A stretch of DNA of 64,000 bases from an uncultured Oscillospiraceae bacterium. GTDB lineage: Bacteria; Bacillota; Clostridia; Oscillospirales; Ruminococcaceae. Made by a program: the position numbers and the translations under genes. Below, piece after piece: positions 42,091-50,537 of this stretch. Each line of letters begins with the position of its first letter. Within the stretch, counting starts at the first letter, position 1. The notes below the pieces were generated by a model. It saw nothing but the letters and a program-made list of their open reading frames with translations, was not told the DNA's origin and searched no databases. The stretch covers positions 1-64,000 of the forward strand of contig CATJLA010000087.1 in the NCBI GenBank assembly GCA_949741215.1, in the 5' to 3' direction.

Positions 42091-42840
42091 ATAAAAATAT
42101 CTGTATCCCAAAGACGTTTCTACCCTGCCAAGGGTGATGCCCATAGCCTGCTCCAGCTGTTTGCCCAGATAGACTTCCTCTGCTGTGCCGGTTTGGAGAA
42201 TGCGGCCGTTTTCCATTACCGCGATCCGGTGGGCATACTGCAGGGCCAGGCAAAGATCATGAAGTACTAGCACTACCGCTTTGCCCTCTTCTGCCAAGCG
42301 GCGGGATAGTGCCATCACCTCCAGCTGGCAGCTTACATCCAGATAGGTGGTGGGCTCGTCCATTAAAATGGTTTCGGTATTTTGGGCCAGGGCCATGGCA
42401 AGATAAATTTTCTGCCGCTGGCCGCCGCTTAACTGGGGCAGGGGACGGTCTGCAAGCAGGGTTGCCCCTACCCAGCTTAAAGCTTTCTGTACCATCTCAT
42501 AATCCTGCTGACGATAGCGGCGGGGATAGGAAAGATAGGGGAACCGCCCGTGGAGCACCATCCGCTGTGCCGTGATGTTGGGTACCGCCCGGGATTGAGG
42601 GAGATAGGCCGTTTTTTGGGCAATCTGCTTGGGGGTAAGGGCCTCGAGAGGCGCTTCGTCCAAAAAAACCTGCCCGGCGGTTTTGGCAAGCAGCCCGTTG
42701 GCGGTGCGCAGCAAGGTGCTTTTGCCGCAGCCGTTGGGGCCTATAATCGCCAGCACCTCCCCCGGGAGGAAGTTCAAAGTAATATCCTGGAGCACAGGGC
42801 GGCCCGGGTAGCCCGCACATAGGTTTTGCAGACGAATCAT
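42085..42840 (-). CDS. Iron-siderophore ABC transporter ATP-binding protein
   Basis: 251-residue FecE/FhuC-type ATPase: IIGPNGCGKST (Walker A), PQLSGGQRQKI (signature), TILMDEPTTYLD (Walker B), VLVLHDL (H-loop). Energises the adjacent permease. Its start overlaps the permease stop by 4 nt (ATGA-type), so the two are coupled. Confidence 0.95.
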   Translation of the reverse strand: MIRLQNLCAGYPGRPVLQDITLNFLPGEVLAIIGPNGCGKSTLLRTANGLLAKTAGQVFLDEAPLEALTPKQIAQKTAYLPQSRAVPNITAQRMVLHGRFPYLSYPRRYRQQDYEMVQKALSWVGATLLADRPLPQLSGGQRQKIYLAMALAQNTETILMDEPTTYLDVSCQLEVMALSRRLAEEGKAVVLVLHDLCLALQYAHRIAVMENGRILQTGTAEEVYLGKQLEQAMGITLGRVETSLGYRYFYK

Positions 42841-43856
42841 GCCCTGCCCCCCTTTCTCTGCCGCAGCAGCAGCCAGAGGAAAAACGGCCCCCCGGTAAGG
42901 GAGAGCACTACCCCTAAAGGCAGCTCAAAGGGGGCAAACAGCAGGCGGGAGAGCAAGTCACACAAAGTAAGCAGCGCCGCGCCCCCTAAAGCGGAGCTTA
43001 ACAGCAGGGGAAAGCTTTGCTCCCCCACCAGCCGCCGCATGATATGGGGTACCAGCAGCCCCACAAAGCCCAACAGCCCTGCAAAGCTTACCGCCGCCCC
43101 GGCCAGCGCCGCCGCCAACGCCAACAAAAGCAGACGAAGCCGCTTTGCGGGCAGCCCCAGGCTTTGGGCAGTTTCACTGCCCAGCAAAAGCAAATCCAGC
43201 TCGTTGGAAAGGGAAAGGGCAGCCGCTAAGGCAATCAGAATCACCCAGAAAGCCGGCGCCAAGCGGGCCATGGAAAGGTTTTTTACCCCGCCGATCCGAA
43301 AATCGGAGTAGCCGGCAAGGGCATCGGGAAAAAAGGTGACCACGGCGTCAATCCCGGCGCTGAAAATGCTGGACATAGCCACCCCCGCCAGCACCAGCGT
43401 AATGCGGGAGGCTCCGGCCTTTTCCGAGAGGAACAGTACCAGCAAAACCCCTGCCAGCGCCCCTAAAAAGGCGGCAAAGGGGGTAAACGCCACCGCCCCG
43501 GGCAGCACGGCGCAACACAATGCAACTGCCAGCCCCGCACCGGCATTTACGCCGATCACATTGGGGGCGGCCAAAGGGTTGCTTAATACTGCTTGTATAA
43601 TTACACCGGAGGAAGCCAGCGCCGCCCCCGCCAGCAAACAGCCGCAAAGCCGGGGCAGCCGGGCCAGCAGGATAATCCGCCCCTGAGTTTCCCCTCCGTG
43701 CCCGAGAAAAACGGCCAGCACTTCTGTCAACGGAATAGAAACCGCCCCAAAAGCCAGGCTCAGCAGACTGGACAGCAGCACTGACGTCCCCAAAGCCAAA
43801 ATAAGCAGAGCAGGCCGTTTTTTACTTTTTGTATAGGATTTCCGCCAGCTTTTCAT
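42837..43856 (-). CDS. Iron-siderophore ABC transporter permease (FecCD family)
   Basis: 339-residue permease with about ten membrane helices and the FecCD signature ASSGVIIQAVLSNPLAAPNV, plus the conserved GLLGFVGLLVPHIMRRLVG near the end. Transports iron-siderophore, heme or cobalamin-type ligands; specificity lies in the lipoprotein next to it. Its ATG (43856) lies 35 nt inside the lipoprotein gene. A single permease implies a homodimer. Confidence 0.94.
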   Translation of the reverse strand: MKSWRKSYTKSKKRPALLILALGTSVLLSSLLSLAFGAVSIPLTEVLAVFLGHGGETQGRIILLARLPRLCGCLLAGAALASSGVIIQAVLSNPLAAPNVIGVNAGAGLAVALCCAVLPGAVAFTPFAAFLGALAGVLLVLFLSEKAGASRITLVLAGVAMSSIFSAGIDAVVTFFPDALAGYSDFRIGGVKNLSMARLAPAFWVILIALAAALSLSNELDLLLLGSETAQSLGLPAKRLRLLLLALAAALAGAAVSFAGLLGFVGLLVPHIMRRLVGEQSFPLLLSSALGGAALLTLCDLLSRLLFAPFELPLGVVLSLTGGPFFLWLLLRQRKGGRA

Positions 43857-44802
43857 AAGCTTCCCCCCACAGCGCGTTGGGCTTCAGGTTATAAAGCCGG
43901 CGCTCCATTGTGTAAAAACGGCCCTCCTGTACGGCCCGCAGGCTGCTCCAGGCGGGGTTTTGCAGCAGGGTAGCTTCCAGGTTGGCCTGGGCCTTGGCGG
44001 CGTCGGTTCCATGGTAAACGGCAAAAATATAATCCGGGTCCGCCTGGATAATGGCCTCCAGGCTTAAATCCTCCAGCAAAGCGCCGTCAACGTCTGCCAC
44101 ATTGGTGCAGCCCAGGGCAAAAAGCATTTCTCCCAGTACATTGCCCTCACTGCCCTTTACGGTGCAGCTTTGGCCCGAAACCTGGATGCTCAGCACCGTA
44201 GGATGGCTGTCGTCCTGCGTGGCAATCGCTGCCTCCACCTGTTTTTGGACGTCGGTTCCCTTGCGCTCAAAATTCTCCGGGCAGCCGGTAAGGCGGGTGC
44301 AGATTTCCAGCAGCCGCAGATAATCCTCAAAGGAGGCTACGTCAAAATAAGCGGCGGGAATATCCGCTTTGGCAAAGGCCTCCTGCATCTCCAGGTTGGA
44401 GGAGGAGATAGAGCTTGCCAGCACCAGATCCGGCTGGGCGGCAAGGGCAAGCTCCAGGCTGGGTTTCATCCCGGAACCCAGGTTTGCCACCTGCTCCCCC
44501 AGCTCCAGGCCAAAGGATTCCCAGGCGTCGTTAGCGGTGGCGGCAAGGGTGTCCTCCCCGCCGGCAAGGCACCAGATTTCGGCAAAGCTGCCAATCAGGG
44601 CCACCGCCCGCTTTGGCTTGAGGAGGGTAAATTCCTGCCCTAAATCGTCGGTAAAGGTGACGGGCTGCTCCCCGGCGCTTTCAGGCAGCCGGGAGTTCTC
44701 CGATAGCTGAGGCAGGGAGGAGGAGCTGTTTGCAGGCTGGCTGCAGGCGGCGCTGAAAAGCAGCGTAAGGACGAGCAGGAAGGGGAAAATCCGTTGCTTC
44801 AT
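43822..44802 (-). CDS. Iron-siderophore-type ABC substrate-binding lipoprotein
   Basis: 326-residue class III binding protein. Signal peptide with lipobox LFSAAC, then PKRAVALIGSFAEIWCLAGG and AQPDLVLASSISSSNLEMQE, the typical BtuF/FhuD-like halves. Binds a ferric chelate, heme or cobalamin outside the membrane; the ligand is unknown. AAGGAG precedes ATG 44802. Transcribed with the permease and ATPase (overlap 35 nt and 4 nt). The upstream CPBP protease gene ends 44 bp before. Confidence 0.93.
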   Translation of the reverse strand: MKQRIFPFLLVLTLLFSAACSQPANSSSSLPQLSENSRLPESAGEQPVTFTDDLGQEFTLLKPKRAVALIGSFAEIWCLAGGEDTLAATANDAWESFGLELGEQVANLGSGMKPSLELALAAQPDLVLASSISSSNLEMQEAFAKADIPAAYFDVASFEDYLRLLEICTRLTGCPENFERKGTDVQKQVEAAIATQDDSHPTVLSIQVSGQSCTVKGSEGNVLGEMLFALGCTNVADVDGALLEDLSLEAIIQADPDYIFAVYHGTDAAKAQANLEATLLQNPAWSSLRAVQEGRFYTMERRLYNLKPNALWGEAYEKLAEILYKK

Positions 44803-44846
44803 AGTAAATCTCCTTATCATGAAAGATAGAACGACGATTTGCGGCA

Positions 44847-45515
44847 TTACCCCTGTAAAAACAGGGAGGCCCAAACGGTAATCAAAGCGTCATAAATGCC
44901 GTGGGCGATGATCAGGGACAGGGTAGAGCAGTGCTTGATCTTCATCCGGCACAGGCAGAAAAAAGCGCCGATGCAGGCGGTGATCACAATCTGGATGATG
45001 TTGCCGCTGAGAAAATGGAACAGCCCAAAAAGAACCGACGAGACAACCAGAGCAGTTACGTCCTTTTGGCTGATGGATTTTATTTTTTGGTAGATAAAGC
45101 CGCGGAAAACAAATTCCTCCACACAGGCAACAGAGAGGGTGTAGTAGATAAACTCCCACACAAACTGCCATAAGTACTGGTATCTGGTGCCGTTATCCAC
45201 AAAGCCGCCCAGGCCGAACAGGTGGGGCAGCAGGGTAAGCACAAGGGACATGGCGATTCCTACCAGAACCCCTGCTGCTATTTGAAAAGGGAGCTTTTCT
45301 TTTGTAAAGCCGTAGTTTGAAAGCTTATCTTTAGCGAGGAGCATGATTACAATGGGGACAAGAGCGATCACCCAGTAGCAGGCAAGCAGGATGATCAGCC
45401 GCGGCGGCAGAGGCAGCGCCATGGCCTGCCGGTTACAAAACGACACCACAAATACCCCCAGCACAGCGCCCCCAAAGCCTGCCGCCAAACAAATCCAGTC
45501 TTTCTTTTTGCTCAT
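44847..45515 (-). CDS. CPBP-family intramembrane metalloprotease-like protein
   Basis: 222-residue protein with about seven membrane helices. Diagnostic motifs are VACVEEFVFRGFIYQ (EExxxR), FGLFHFLSG (His), and a later His/Asp region (LIIAHGIYDALITVW). CPBP proteins relate to the CAAX protease Rce1 and in bacteria often accompany bacteriocin or metal systems. Here it immediately precedes the iron ABC operon on the same strand. GGAGG before ATG 45515. Confidence 0.9.
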   Translation of the reverse strand: MSKKKDWICLAAGFGGAVLGVFVVSFCNRQAMALPLPPRLIILLACYWVIALVPIVIMLLAKDKLSNYGFTKEKLPFQIAAGVLVGIAMSLVLTLLPHLFGLGGFVDNGTRYQYLWQFVWEFIYYTLSVACVEEFVFRGFIYQKIKSISQKDVTALVVSSVLFGLFHFLSGNIIQIVITACIGAFFCLCRMKIKHCSTLSLIIAHGIYDALITVWASLFLQG

Positions 45516-45719
45516 AATGGCCTCCGTTATGTTCTGATTACAGAGAACAGCCGGAGCAGGGGTTGGCCCCCTGCCCCGGTGCGCCTTTTGCGTCAAAAGT
45601 TGCAGTGCACCTTCCTGCCTCCCAACAAGGGAGGTGCGGGCTTGTACCGCCAGCGATACATTTGCAAAAAGGCGGGCAAACCGTTTCCGCTCCGCACACC
45701 CTAAAAAGAGAAAGAAAAG
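45516..45719. other. Intergenic region without a gene
   Basis: About 200 bp with a CCTCCC-aacaa-GGGAGG hairpin (about 45618-45634) and GC-rich sequence, no supported open frame. Repeat D follows. Confidence 0.5.
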
Positions 45720-45827
45720 TAAAGCTATTTCAATCTCTGGGCAACAAAAAATAATCTCGGCAACATTCCAATCGTTCCTGCAAGGAACGTACCTCCACTA
45801 TTCCCTATTCACTCTTACTTTTTACTT
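45720..45827. repeat. Dispersed repeat D, single half-element
   Basis: AAAGCTATTTCAATCT...GCAACATTCCAATCGTTCC-tgcaa-GGAACGTACCTCC...ACTATTCCCTATTCACT...TTACTT. It matches the right half of repeat C. The hairpin stem is CGTTCC/GGAACG instead of CGCTCC/GGAGCG, a compensated change. Confidence 0.8.
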
Positions 45828-45832
45828 AAACC

Positions 45833-47371
45833 TTACTTGTATTTTGCAATAATGGCGTCCCGTTCCTCCGGGTGTGCGGCGGACCAATCAGTCCAGCTTT
45901 GTCCGGAAGCGGCGGCAGCTTTGCCAAGCTCTACCAGCAGGGCAGGCAGGTCCTTCTCCAAAACCGTTGCGACAGGAGCGCCAAACCGGGCTTTGCCAAC
46001 CCTATCGCTGCCCCCCAGGAACATTTTGAAAGCGGGCATGGGGGTTTTATCCACCGGCTTTACCCCGCCCTGAAAGCCAATTTCCCCAGCCTGGTGAGCC
46101 CCGCAGCTGGAGGGACAGCCGGAAATGCAGATCTTTGGCAGGGCGCCGTCCGGGAGATTTGCCGCCCGAACCGCGTCAACCGCGGCCTGTAATGCGCCCT
46201 GGCTATCCCGCACGCCCTGTTGGCACACCGTTGCGCCGATGCACGCCACGCTGTGCTCAAACTGGGTTTGCGCTCCGTCTGCTGTAACGGCGAGAGCTTT
46301 TTCCGCCTCCGCCGCAGTTAGGTTGATAATATACAGGGTTTCATCGGGGGCAACACGGATTTCAGTCTGGGGCATATCCTTCAGCAGCGCATACAGCTGA
46401 GCAGGCTTTTCAACCGGCAGCAGCCCGCCGATGGGGTGATATTTTACCGCATAAAGCCCCGGCTGCTTTTGGGGGATAGCCCGGGGATCACTGCATGTAC
46501 CCTTTGCTGCCTTGTCCACAACTATGGGGGACGGATGCACATCCAATCCGCCCTGGGCCTTAAGAGCGGCCACATTGGCAAGGAAAGCTTCCTTCAGGCC
46601 ATCCTGCCCTAAAGTCTCCTGCATAAAGCGGGTACGGGCCTTGGTGCGGTTTTCATAGTTGCCGTGGGCGCAGAAGGTGTCGATCATGGCGCGGATATAG
46701 TAGAGGATGTCGGCAGGCGCCAGTTTTTCCTCTACCAGCACCCCCATAGAGGGATTGGCCGCCCCTAACCCGCCGGCAATCCGCAGGGAAAAGCTGCCGT
46801 CCGGCTGGGCCTGGAAGCCCATATCCCGGAAAGCGCTGTGCACACAGTCGTCAACACCGTTGGAGAAGGCGATTTTCAGCTTCCGGGGCATTTTAATTTC
46901 CCGGCAGATGGAAAGGAGATACTCGCAGGCGGCCTCCGCCCAGGGGATTACGTCAAAGGCCTCTCCCGGCTGAACGCCGGAAAGGGGGCTGCACATCACA
47001 TTGCGGGGGTTATCTCCGCCGCCGCCCTTGGTATAGATGTCGGTTTCAATGGCCTGGGCCATCAGCTGGGGCACCTGGCCGGCAGAAAGGTCGTGAAGCT
47101 GAATGGTTTCACAGGTTGTCAGCTTTAACCGGGAGATCTGCTGCTTTTCCACCGCTTCCGCCAAAAATTGAAGCCGGCTTTGGGTAAGGCGTCCGCCTGT
47201 CATCCGCAGACGAAGCATATGGCGGGAGGGGTCCCGCTGGGCATAGGAGCCCAATCCTCCGGAAACGCCCTTGTAGGCTTTCCGATCCAGATCGCCCTTG
47301 TCAAAGGCGCTGATAGTCTCCTTAAAAGTTTCAATTTCATTCCGGAAGGTATTGGTCCACTGTTTGTCCAT
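45833..47371 (-). CDS. Siroheme sulfite/nitrite reductase-type protein
   Basis: 512-residue ferredoxin-dependent-type reductase with the two domain repeats. SYAQRDPSRHMLRLRMTGGR is the substrate/siroheme-binding part. The cluster ligands are CIGATVC (first pair) and CISGCPSSC (second pair, bridging siroheme). It reduces sulfite to sulfide or nitrite to ammonia; sequence does not decide, and the absence of an attached reductase subunit leaves the electron donor open. AAGGTGGG precedes ATG 47371. Monocistronic from the promoter at 47439-47467, upstream of the CPBP/iron operon. Confidence 0.93.
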   Translation of the reverse strand: MDKQWTNTFRNEIETFKETISAFDKGDLDRKAYKGVSGGLGSYAQRDPSRHMLRLRMTGGRLTQSRLQFLAEAVEKQQISRLKLTTCETIQLHDLSAGQVPQLMAQAIETDIYTKGGGGDNPRNVMCSPLSGVQPGEAFDVIPWAEAACEYLLSICREIKMPRKLKIAFSNGVDDCVHSAFRDMGFQAQPDGSFSLRIAGGLGAANPSMGVLVEEKLAPADILYYIRAMIDTFCAHGNYENRTKARTRFMQETLGQDGLKEAFLANVAALKAQGGLDVHPSPIVVDKAAKGTCSDPRAIPQKQPGLYAVKYHPIGGLLPVEKPAQLYALLKDMPQTEIRVAPDETLYIINLTAAEAEKALAVTADGAQTQFEHSVACIGATVCQQGVRDSQGALQAAVDAVRAANLPDGALPKICISGCPSSCGAHQAGEIGFQGGVKPVDKTPMPAFKMFLGGSDRVGKARFGAPVATVLEKDLPALLVELGKAAAASGQSWTDWSAAHPEERDAIIAKYK

Positions 47372-47438
47372 ACCGCATTCCCACCTTTTTCATTATTGTC
47401 TGGCAAACTCTATAAAAGTATCGCTGATATTTAAGGTA

Positions 47439-47467
47439 ATTATACCAAACCTGCAGATACGGCGCAA
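47439..47467 (-). promoter_or_regulatory. Promoter of the sulfite/nitrite reductase gene
   Basis: Minus strand TTGCGC (47467-47462), 17-bp spacer, TATAAT (47444-47439). Confidence 0.75.
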
Positions 47468-47614
47468 GCTTTATTTTAGGCGGCTTTTTAAGGACGTAAC
47501 TGCCGCTTGCCGGCCTTGTACCTTACCGGGGCTTATATAGGGCTTTTGCACCGCAGGCTTCCGGGACGTCCCCTGTGCCCAAAAGCGGCGGGCTTTGTTT
47601 GGGGAAAAGTTCTC

Positions 47615-47643
47615 TTGTATTTCTCTGGGGATCGGGTTATAAT
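47615..47643 (+). promoter_or_regulatory. Promoter of the PIG-L gene
   Basis: TTGTAT (47615-47620), 17-bp spacer, TATAAT (47638-47643). Confidence 0.8.
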
Positions 47644-47707
47644 TATCCGCAAAGCGTTCCCTGCCAGGGGAACCACAAACAAAACAGAAAGGCTGTGACC
47701 TGATTTT

Positions 47708-48472
47708 ATGGCGAAAAAAGCCCTTTTTATCGGCGCCCATAACGATGACTGCGAGTGTGCTGCCGCCGCTACCGCATATCTGCTTGGACAAAAAGGCTAT
47801 GAACTGGTATTTTTGAATGTTGCCTGCCGCCATCGGATTCCTTTAACGGGAGAACCTTTCCGGGAGGCGCTGTGGCAGCAGCAGGAGGCCGCCAGGATTT
47901 TGGGGGCGAAAAAAATAGTAATCGGCCCCCATGGCGAAGAGCCCTATCAGTATGACGATGTGATCTATACCAATGACAAGGAGAATATGCTGGCTATCCG
48001 CAAGGTGCTGCAGGAGGAAAAGCCGGACCTGGTTTTTATCCACTGGCCTAAGGATAACCATGTGGACCACGCCGCTGTTTCCCGGGCTTCTATGGACGCA
48101 ATCTGTCTTTCCCCCTGTGAGGGCTGGGCGCCCCGGGAGGTATACGCCTTTGAAGCCGGCCCCTACCAGACCATGGTTTACTTTGAGCCGGACATTTTCA
48201 TCACAGCGGATACCGCCGCTGAAAAGGTAAAGGAAAGCCTGCTGGTGTTTAACCAGCAAACCGCCGGAGGCAAATGGCTTTGGAAGGAAAAGGAGGTCAG
48301 TATGGCATTCCGGGGGCATATTGCCGGGGTAAAGTACGCCGAGTGCTTCAAGATCATCAAATTTCCGGCAGGCAATCAGGGCAGCGAGCTCTGGCTCCGA
48401 AAGGATTTGGAGGAATATTTCTCTTGGGCGGGCTTTAACGCGTATCCTTGGGGCAGAAAATACTTCTTATAA
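47708..48472 (+). CDS. PIG-L family deacetylase
   Basis: 254-residue LmbE/PIG-L-type enzyme. Zinc motif IGAHNDDCE (usual AHPDDE, here Asn for Pro and Cys before Glu) and the second motif DNHVDHAAVS are conserved enough for catalysis. Family members deacetylate N-acetylglucosamine-containing glycoconjugates, mycothiol or bacillithiol precursors, or act on glycan degradation; the neighbouring glycosidases favour a sugar substrate. The Shine-Dalgarno is weak (AAAGG 15 nt before the ATG). Confidence 0.9.
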   Translation: MAKKALFIGAHNDDCECAAAATAYLLGQKGYELVFLNVACRHRIPLTGEPFREALWQQQEAARILGAKKIVIGPHGEEPYQYDDVIYTNDKENMLAIRKVLQEEKPDLVFIHWPKDNHVDHAAVSRASMDAICLSPCEGWAPREVYAFEAGPYQTMVYFEPDIFITADTAAEKVKESLLVFNQQTAGGKWLWKEKEVSMAFRGHIAGVKYAECFKIIKFPAGNQGSELWLRKDLEEYFSWAGFNAYPWGRKYFL

Positions 48473-48530
48473 GTAAAAACGAATAGGGAATAGTGAATAG
48501 TGTAGGTGTCCCTGCGGGACGGATTTTAAA
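48471..48530. repeat. Dispersed repeat E, left half-element
   Basis: AAGTAAAAACGAATAGGGAATAG... with hairpin GTCCC-tgc-GGGAC and a GGATTTTAA end. Same family as A-D. Confidence 0.75.
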
Positions 48531-48645
48531 TTACCATTTACCGATTATCGATGTTTCTGGCGCAGCCGGAAACTCGCATGGTATTTTGCGCAGCAAATTA
48601 CCATTTACCGATTATCGACGTTTCTGGCGCAGCCGAAAACTCGCA
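48528..48645 (+). repeat. 51-bp direct duplication
   Basis: 48528-48578 and 48595-48645 match at 49 of 51 positions (period 67 bp). The unit runs AAATTACCATTTACCGATTA ... CAGCC(G/A)GAAACTCGCA. It lies between repeat E and parS site 3; no reading frame supports a protein. Confidence 0.85.
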
Positions 48646-48701
48646 AGTACCATTTTATCTGGTTTTGTTTTGGACGAAAGTGCTTTCGGTTTTTTCTAAA
48701 A

Positions 48702-48717
48702 TGTTTCACGTGAAACA
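48702..48717. promoter_or_regulatory. parS site 3
   Basis: Exact TGTTTCACGTGAAACA, 6.8 kb from site 2 and close to repeat E. Confidence 0.92.
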
Positions 48718-48774
48718 ATTGTTCTTTTGCGACGAAGAATATTCCTGCTTTTTTCCTTAAACGCTGGAATTTTC

Positions 48775-48803
48775 TTGCCTGTATCTGGTAGGTTTGCTAT
48801 AAT
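48775..48803 (+). promoter_or_regulatory. Promoter of the alpha-galactosidase gene
   Basis: TTGCCT (48775-48780), 17-bp spacer, TATAAT (48798-48803). Confidence 0.8.
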
Positions 48804-48895
48804 GAATCCATGATTGCAGGGGAAGGCCGGCGAAGCGGTAAAACAATGAGGCTGCGCTTACGTCCTATAAGCCCCTGCCAAAAGGAGGTTCTCTT

Positions 48896-50086
48896 ATGTA
48901 TATTCAAAAGCCCCCTATGGGCTGGAACACCTGGAATACCTTTGGCCCGAATATCAACGAGGAGCTGGTGATGCAGTCCGCGGACGCTATGGTGGAAACC
49001 GGGCTTAGAGATGCCGGATACGAGTATGTGGTAATCGACGATATGTGGTCCTTAAAAGAGCGGGATAAGGACGGCCGCCTGGTGGCGGATCCGGAGAAAT
49101 TCCCGCATGGCATGAAATATTTGGCGGATTATGTGCACAGCAAGGGGCTTAAGTTCGGAATGTATTCCTGCGCAGGGTTTTTAACCTGTGCAGGGTATCC
49201 CGGCAGCTTTGGCTACGAGTGGGTGGACGCCCAAACCTTTGCCCAATGGGGCGTTGACTTTTTGAAGTATGACTTCTGCTTCCATCCCGCCAGCCTGGAG
49301 CCCAGCGTTACCTATAAGCGAATGGGCCTTGCTTTGGCAAACTGCGGCAGGGATATCCTGTTCAGCGCTTGCTCCTGGGGGGCGGAGTATACCCGCCAGT
49401 GGATTAGGGAAACCGGCGCCCACACCTGGCGCTCTACCGGGGACATCAATGAGTCCTGGGGACATATTAAGAGGCTGGCTCAATCCCAGCTGACAGTACA
49501 GGAATACAATGCCCCCGGCTGCTTTAACGATATGGATATGCTGGTGGTAGGCATGGGCGGCCAGGGGAATGTGGCCCTTGCCTCCTGCACCGAAGACGAA
49601 TACCGCCTCCACTTTGCTTTGTGGGCCTTCCTCTCCTCTCCGCTGATGATTGGCTGCGATATCCGGAACATGAGCGAGGAGACGAAAAAAATTCTGCTGA
49701 ACAAGGATATTATCGCCATCAACCAGGACCCTGCAGCTCGTCCTGCCTTTTTTGTAAACATGCGCCGGTATGAGCCTAACTTTAACCGCGGGCCGGAGGA
49801 TCCTTTCTTTAAGGAGTACGACCTGGACCGCACCTGTATGGCCCGGTACCTGGATAACGGTGATATTGCCGTGATAATGCTTAATTTTACCGACAGGGAC
49901 ACCGTGGCGCAGCCGCTGGTGGTAACTGCCGATATGCTGGGCCTGCCGGAAAACGCCGGTAAGGATCTGGAGGTAACTGACCTTTGGACCGGCAAAACCA
50001 CCCGGGCATTTAACGGTACGGTGTTTAACGACCTGTGCAAGGCCCATGGCTGCCGGATTTTCCGGGTTCGGGTGGTGGACCGCTGA
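48896..50086 (+). CDS. GH27 family alpha-galactosidase
   Basis: 396-residue cytosolic glycoside hydrolase (no signal peptide). (beta/alpha)8 barrel signatures are PMGWNTWNTFG, VIDDMWS, and FLKYDFC with the catalytic nucleophile Asp126. WRSTGDI has the likely acid/base Asp183. The C-terminal beta domain (YLDNGDIAVIMLNFTDRDTV) ends the protein. Retaining hydrolysis of alpha-galactosyl (or alpha-N-acetylgalactosaminyl) residues of plant or host oligosaccharides. AAAAGGAGG precedes the ATG. The stop overlaps the start of the next gene by 1 nt. Confidence 0.95.
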   Translation: MYIQKPPMGWNTWNTFGPNINEELVMQSADAMVETGLRDAGYEYVVIDDMWSLKERDKDGRLVADPEKFPHGMKYLADYVHSKGLKFGMYSCAGFLTCAGYPGSFGYEWVDAQTFAQWGVDFLKYDFCFHPASLEPSVTYKRMGLALANCGRDILFSACSWGAEYTRQWIRETGAHTWRSTGDINESWGHIKRLAQSQLTVQEYNAPGCFNDMDMLVVGMGGQGNVALASCTEDEYRLHFALWAFLSSPLMIGCDIRNMSEETKKILLNKDIIAINQDPAARPAFFVNMRRYEPNFNRGPEDPFFKEYDLDRTCMARYLDNGDIAVIMLNFTDRDTVAQPLVVTADMLGLPENAGKDLEVTDLWTGKTTRAFNGTVFNDLCKAHGCRIFRVRVVDR

Positions 50087-50319
50087 TGGAGGAGGATTTA
50101 GGCTGCTGTATGCAGTGCGGGCGCCCTTTAACCGACGACGAGGTGGGGATTTATAAGCGGCTGGTCAACCGGGGGGCCGCCTCCTTTTACTGCATTACCT
50201 GCCTGGCCGGGTACTTTGGATGCAGCGAGGAGCTGCTGCGGGAGAAAATTGAGCATTTTCGTCGGATGGGCTGTACCTTGTTTGAGCCCAATAAACCGGA
50301 TCTGTCGGCTTTCCGCTAA
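50086..50319 (+). CDS. Small Cys-rich zinc-binding-type protein
   Basis: 77-residue protein translated by stop-start overlap (TGATG) from the alpha-galactosidase gene. Two CxxC pairs, CMQC (about residues 9-12) and CITC (about 36-39), fit a zinc ribbon; the rest is helical (LREKIEHFRRMGCTLF). Coupling to a glycosidase makes it a candidate accessory or regulatory protein, but no family is recognised. Confidence 0.7.
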   Translation: MEEDLGCCMQCGRPLTDDEVGIYKRLVNRGAASFYCITCLAGYFGCSEELLREKIEHFRRMGCTLFEPNKPDLSAFR

Positions 50320-50463
50320 AAACTGCTTTTGCAGGGACAGGAGTGCCGCTTTGTGATCTCATGCTTCCGGCGGCACTCTATACAAAAAGGAAGCCATTGG
50401 CTCTGCCCGGAACGGATTTTTCCCTTGTCTTATTGGCGCAGAAAGGGCTTATGCACCATAATT

Positions 50464-50510
50464 ATGCGCCCCCGTCAACAGGTGTTTGCTGACGGGGGCG
50501 CATTGCTTTT
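50464..50510 (+). terminator. Terminator of the alpha-galactosidase transcript
   Basis: Perfect 14-bp stem ATGCGCCCCCGTCA/TGACGGGGGCGCAT with a 12-nt loop and GCTTTTG. A second GAGTGCCGC/GGCGGCACTC hairpin at 50340-50378 precedes it. Confidence 0.85.
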
Positions 50511-50537
50511 GTTCCGGGCTTGCCGGTACAAAGTGTG

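Noticed and set aside
45516-45832. Riboswitch or T-box leader upstream of the CPBP/iron operon
   Set aside because: The known cores (cobalamin box, T-box GGUGG/NCCA, M-box) were not found; only repeat D and GC hairpins.
48528-48645. CRISPR array
   Set aside because: Only two copies, no third repeat, no spacer series and no cas genes.
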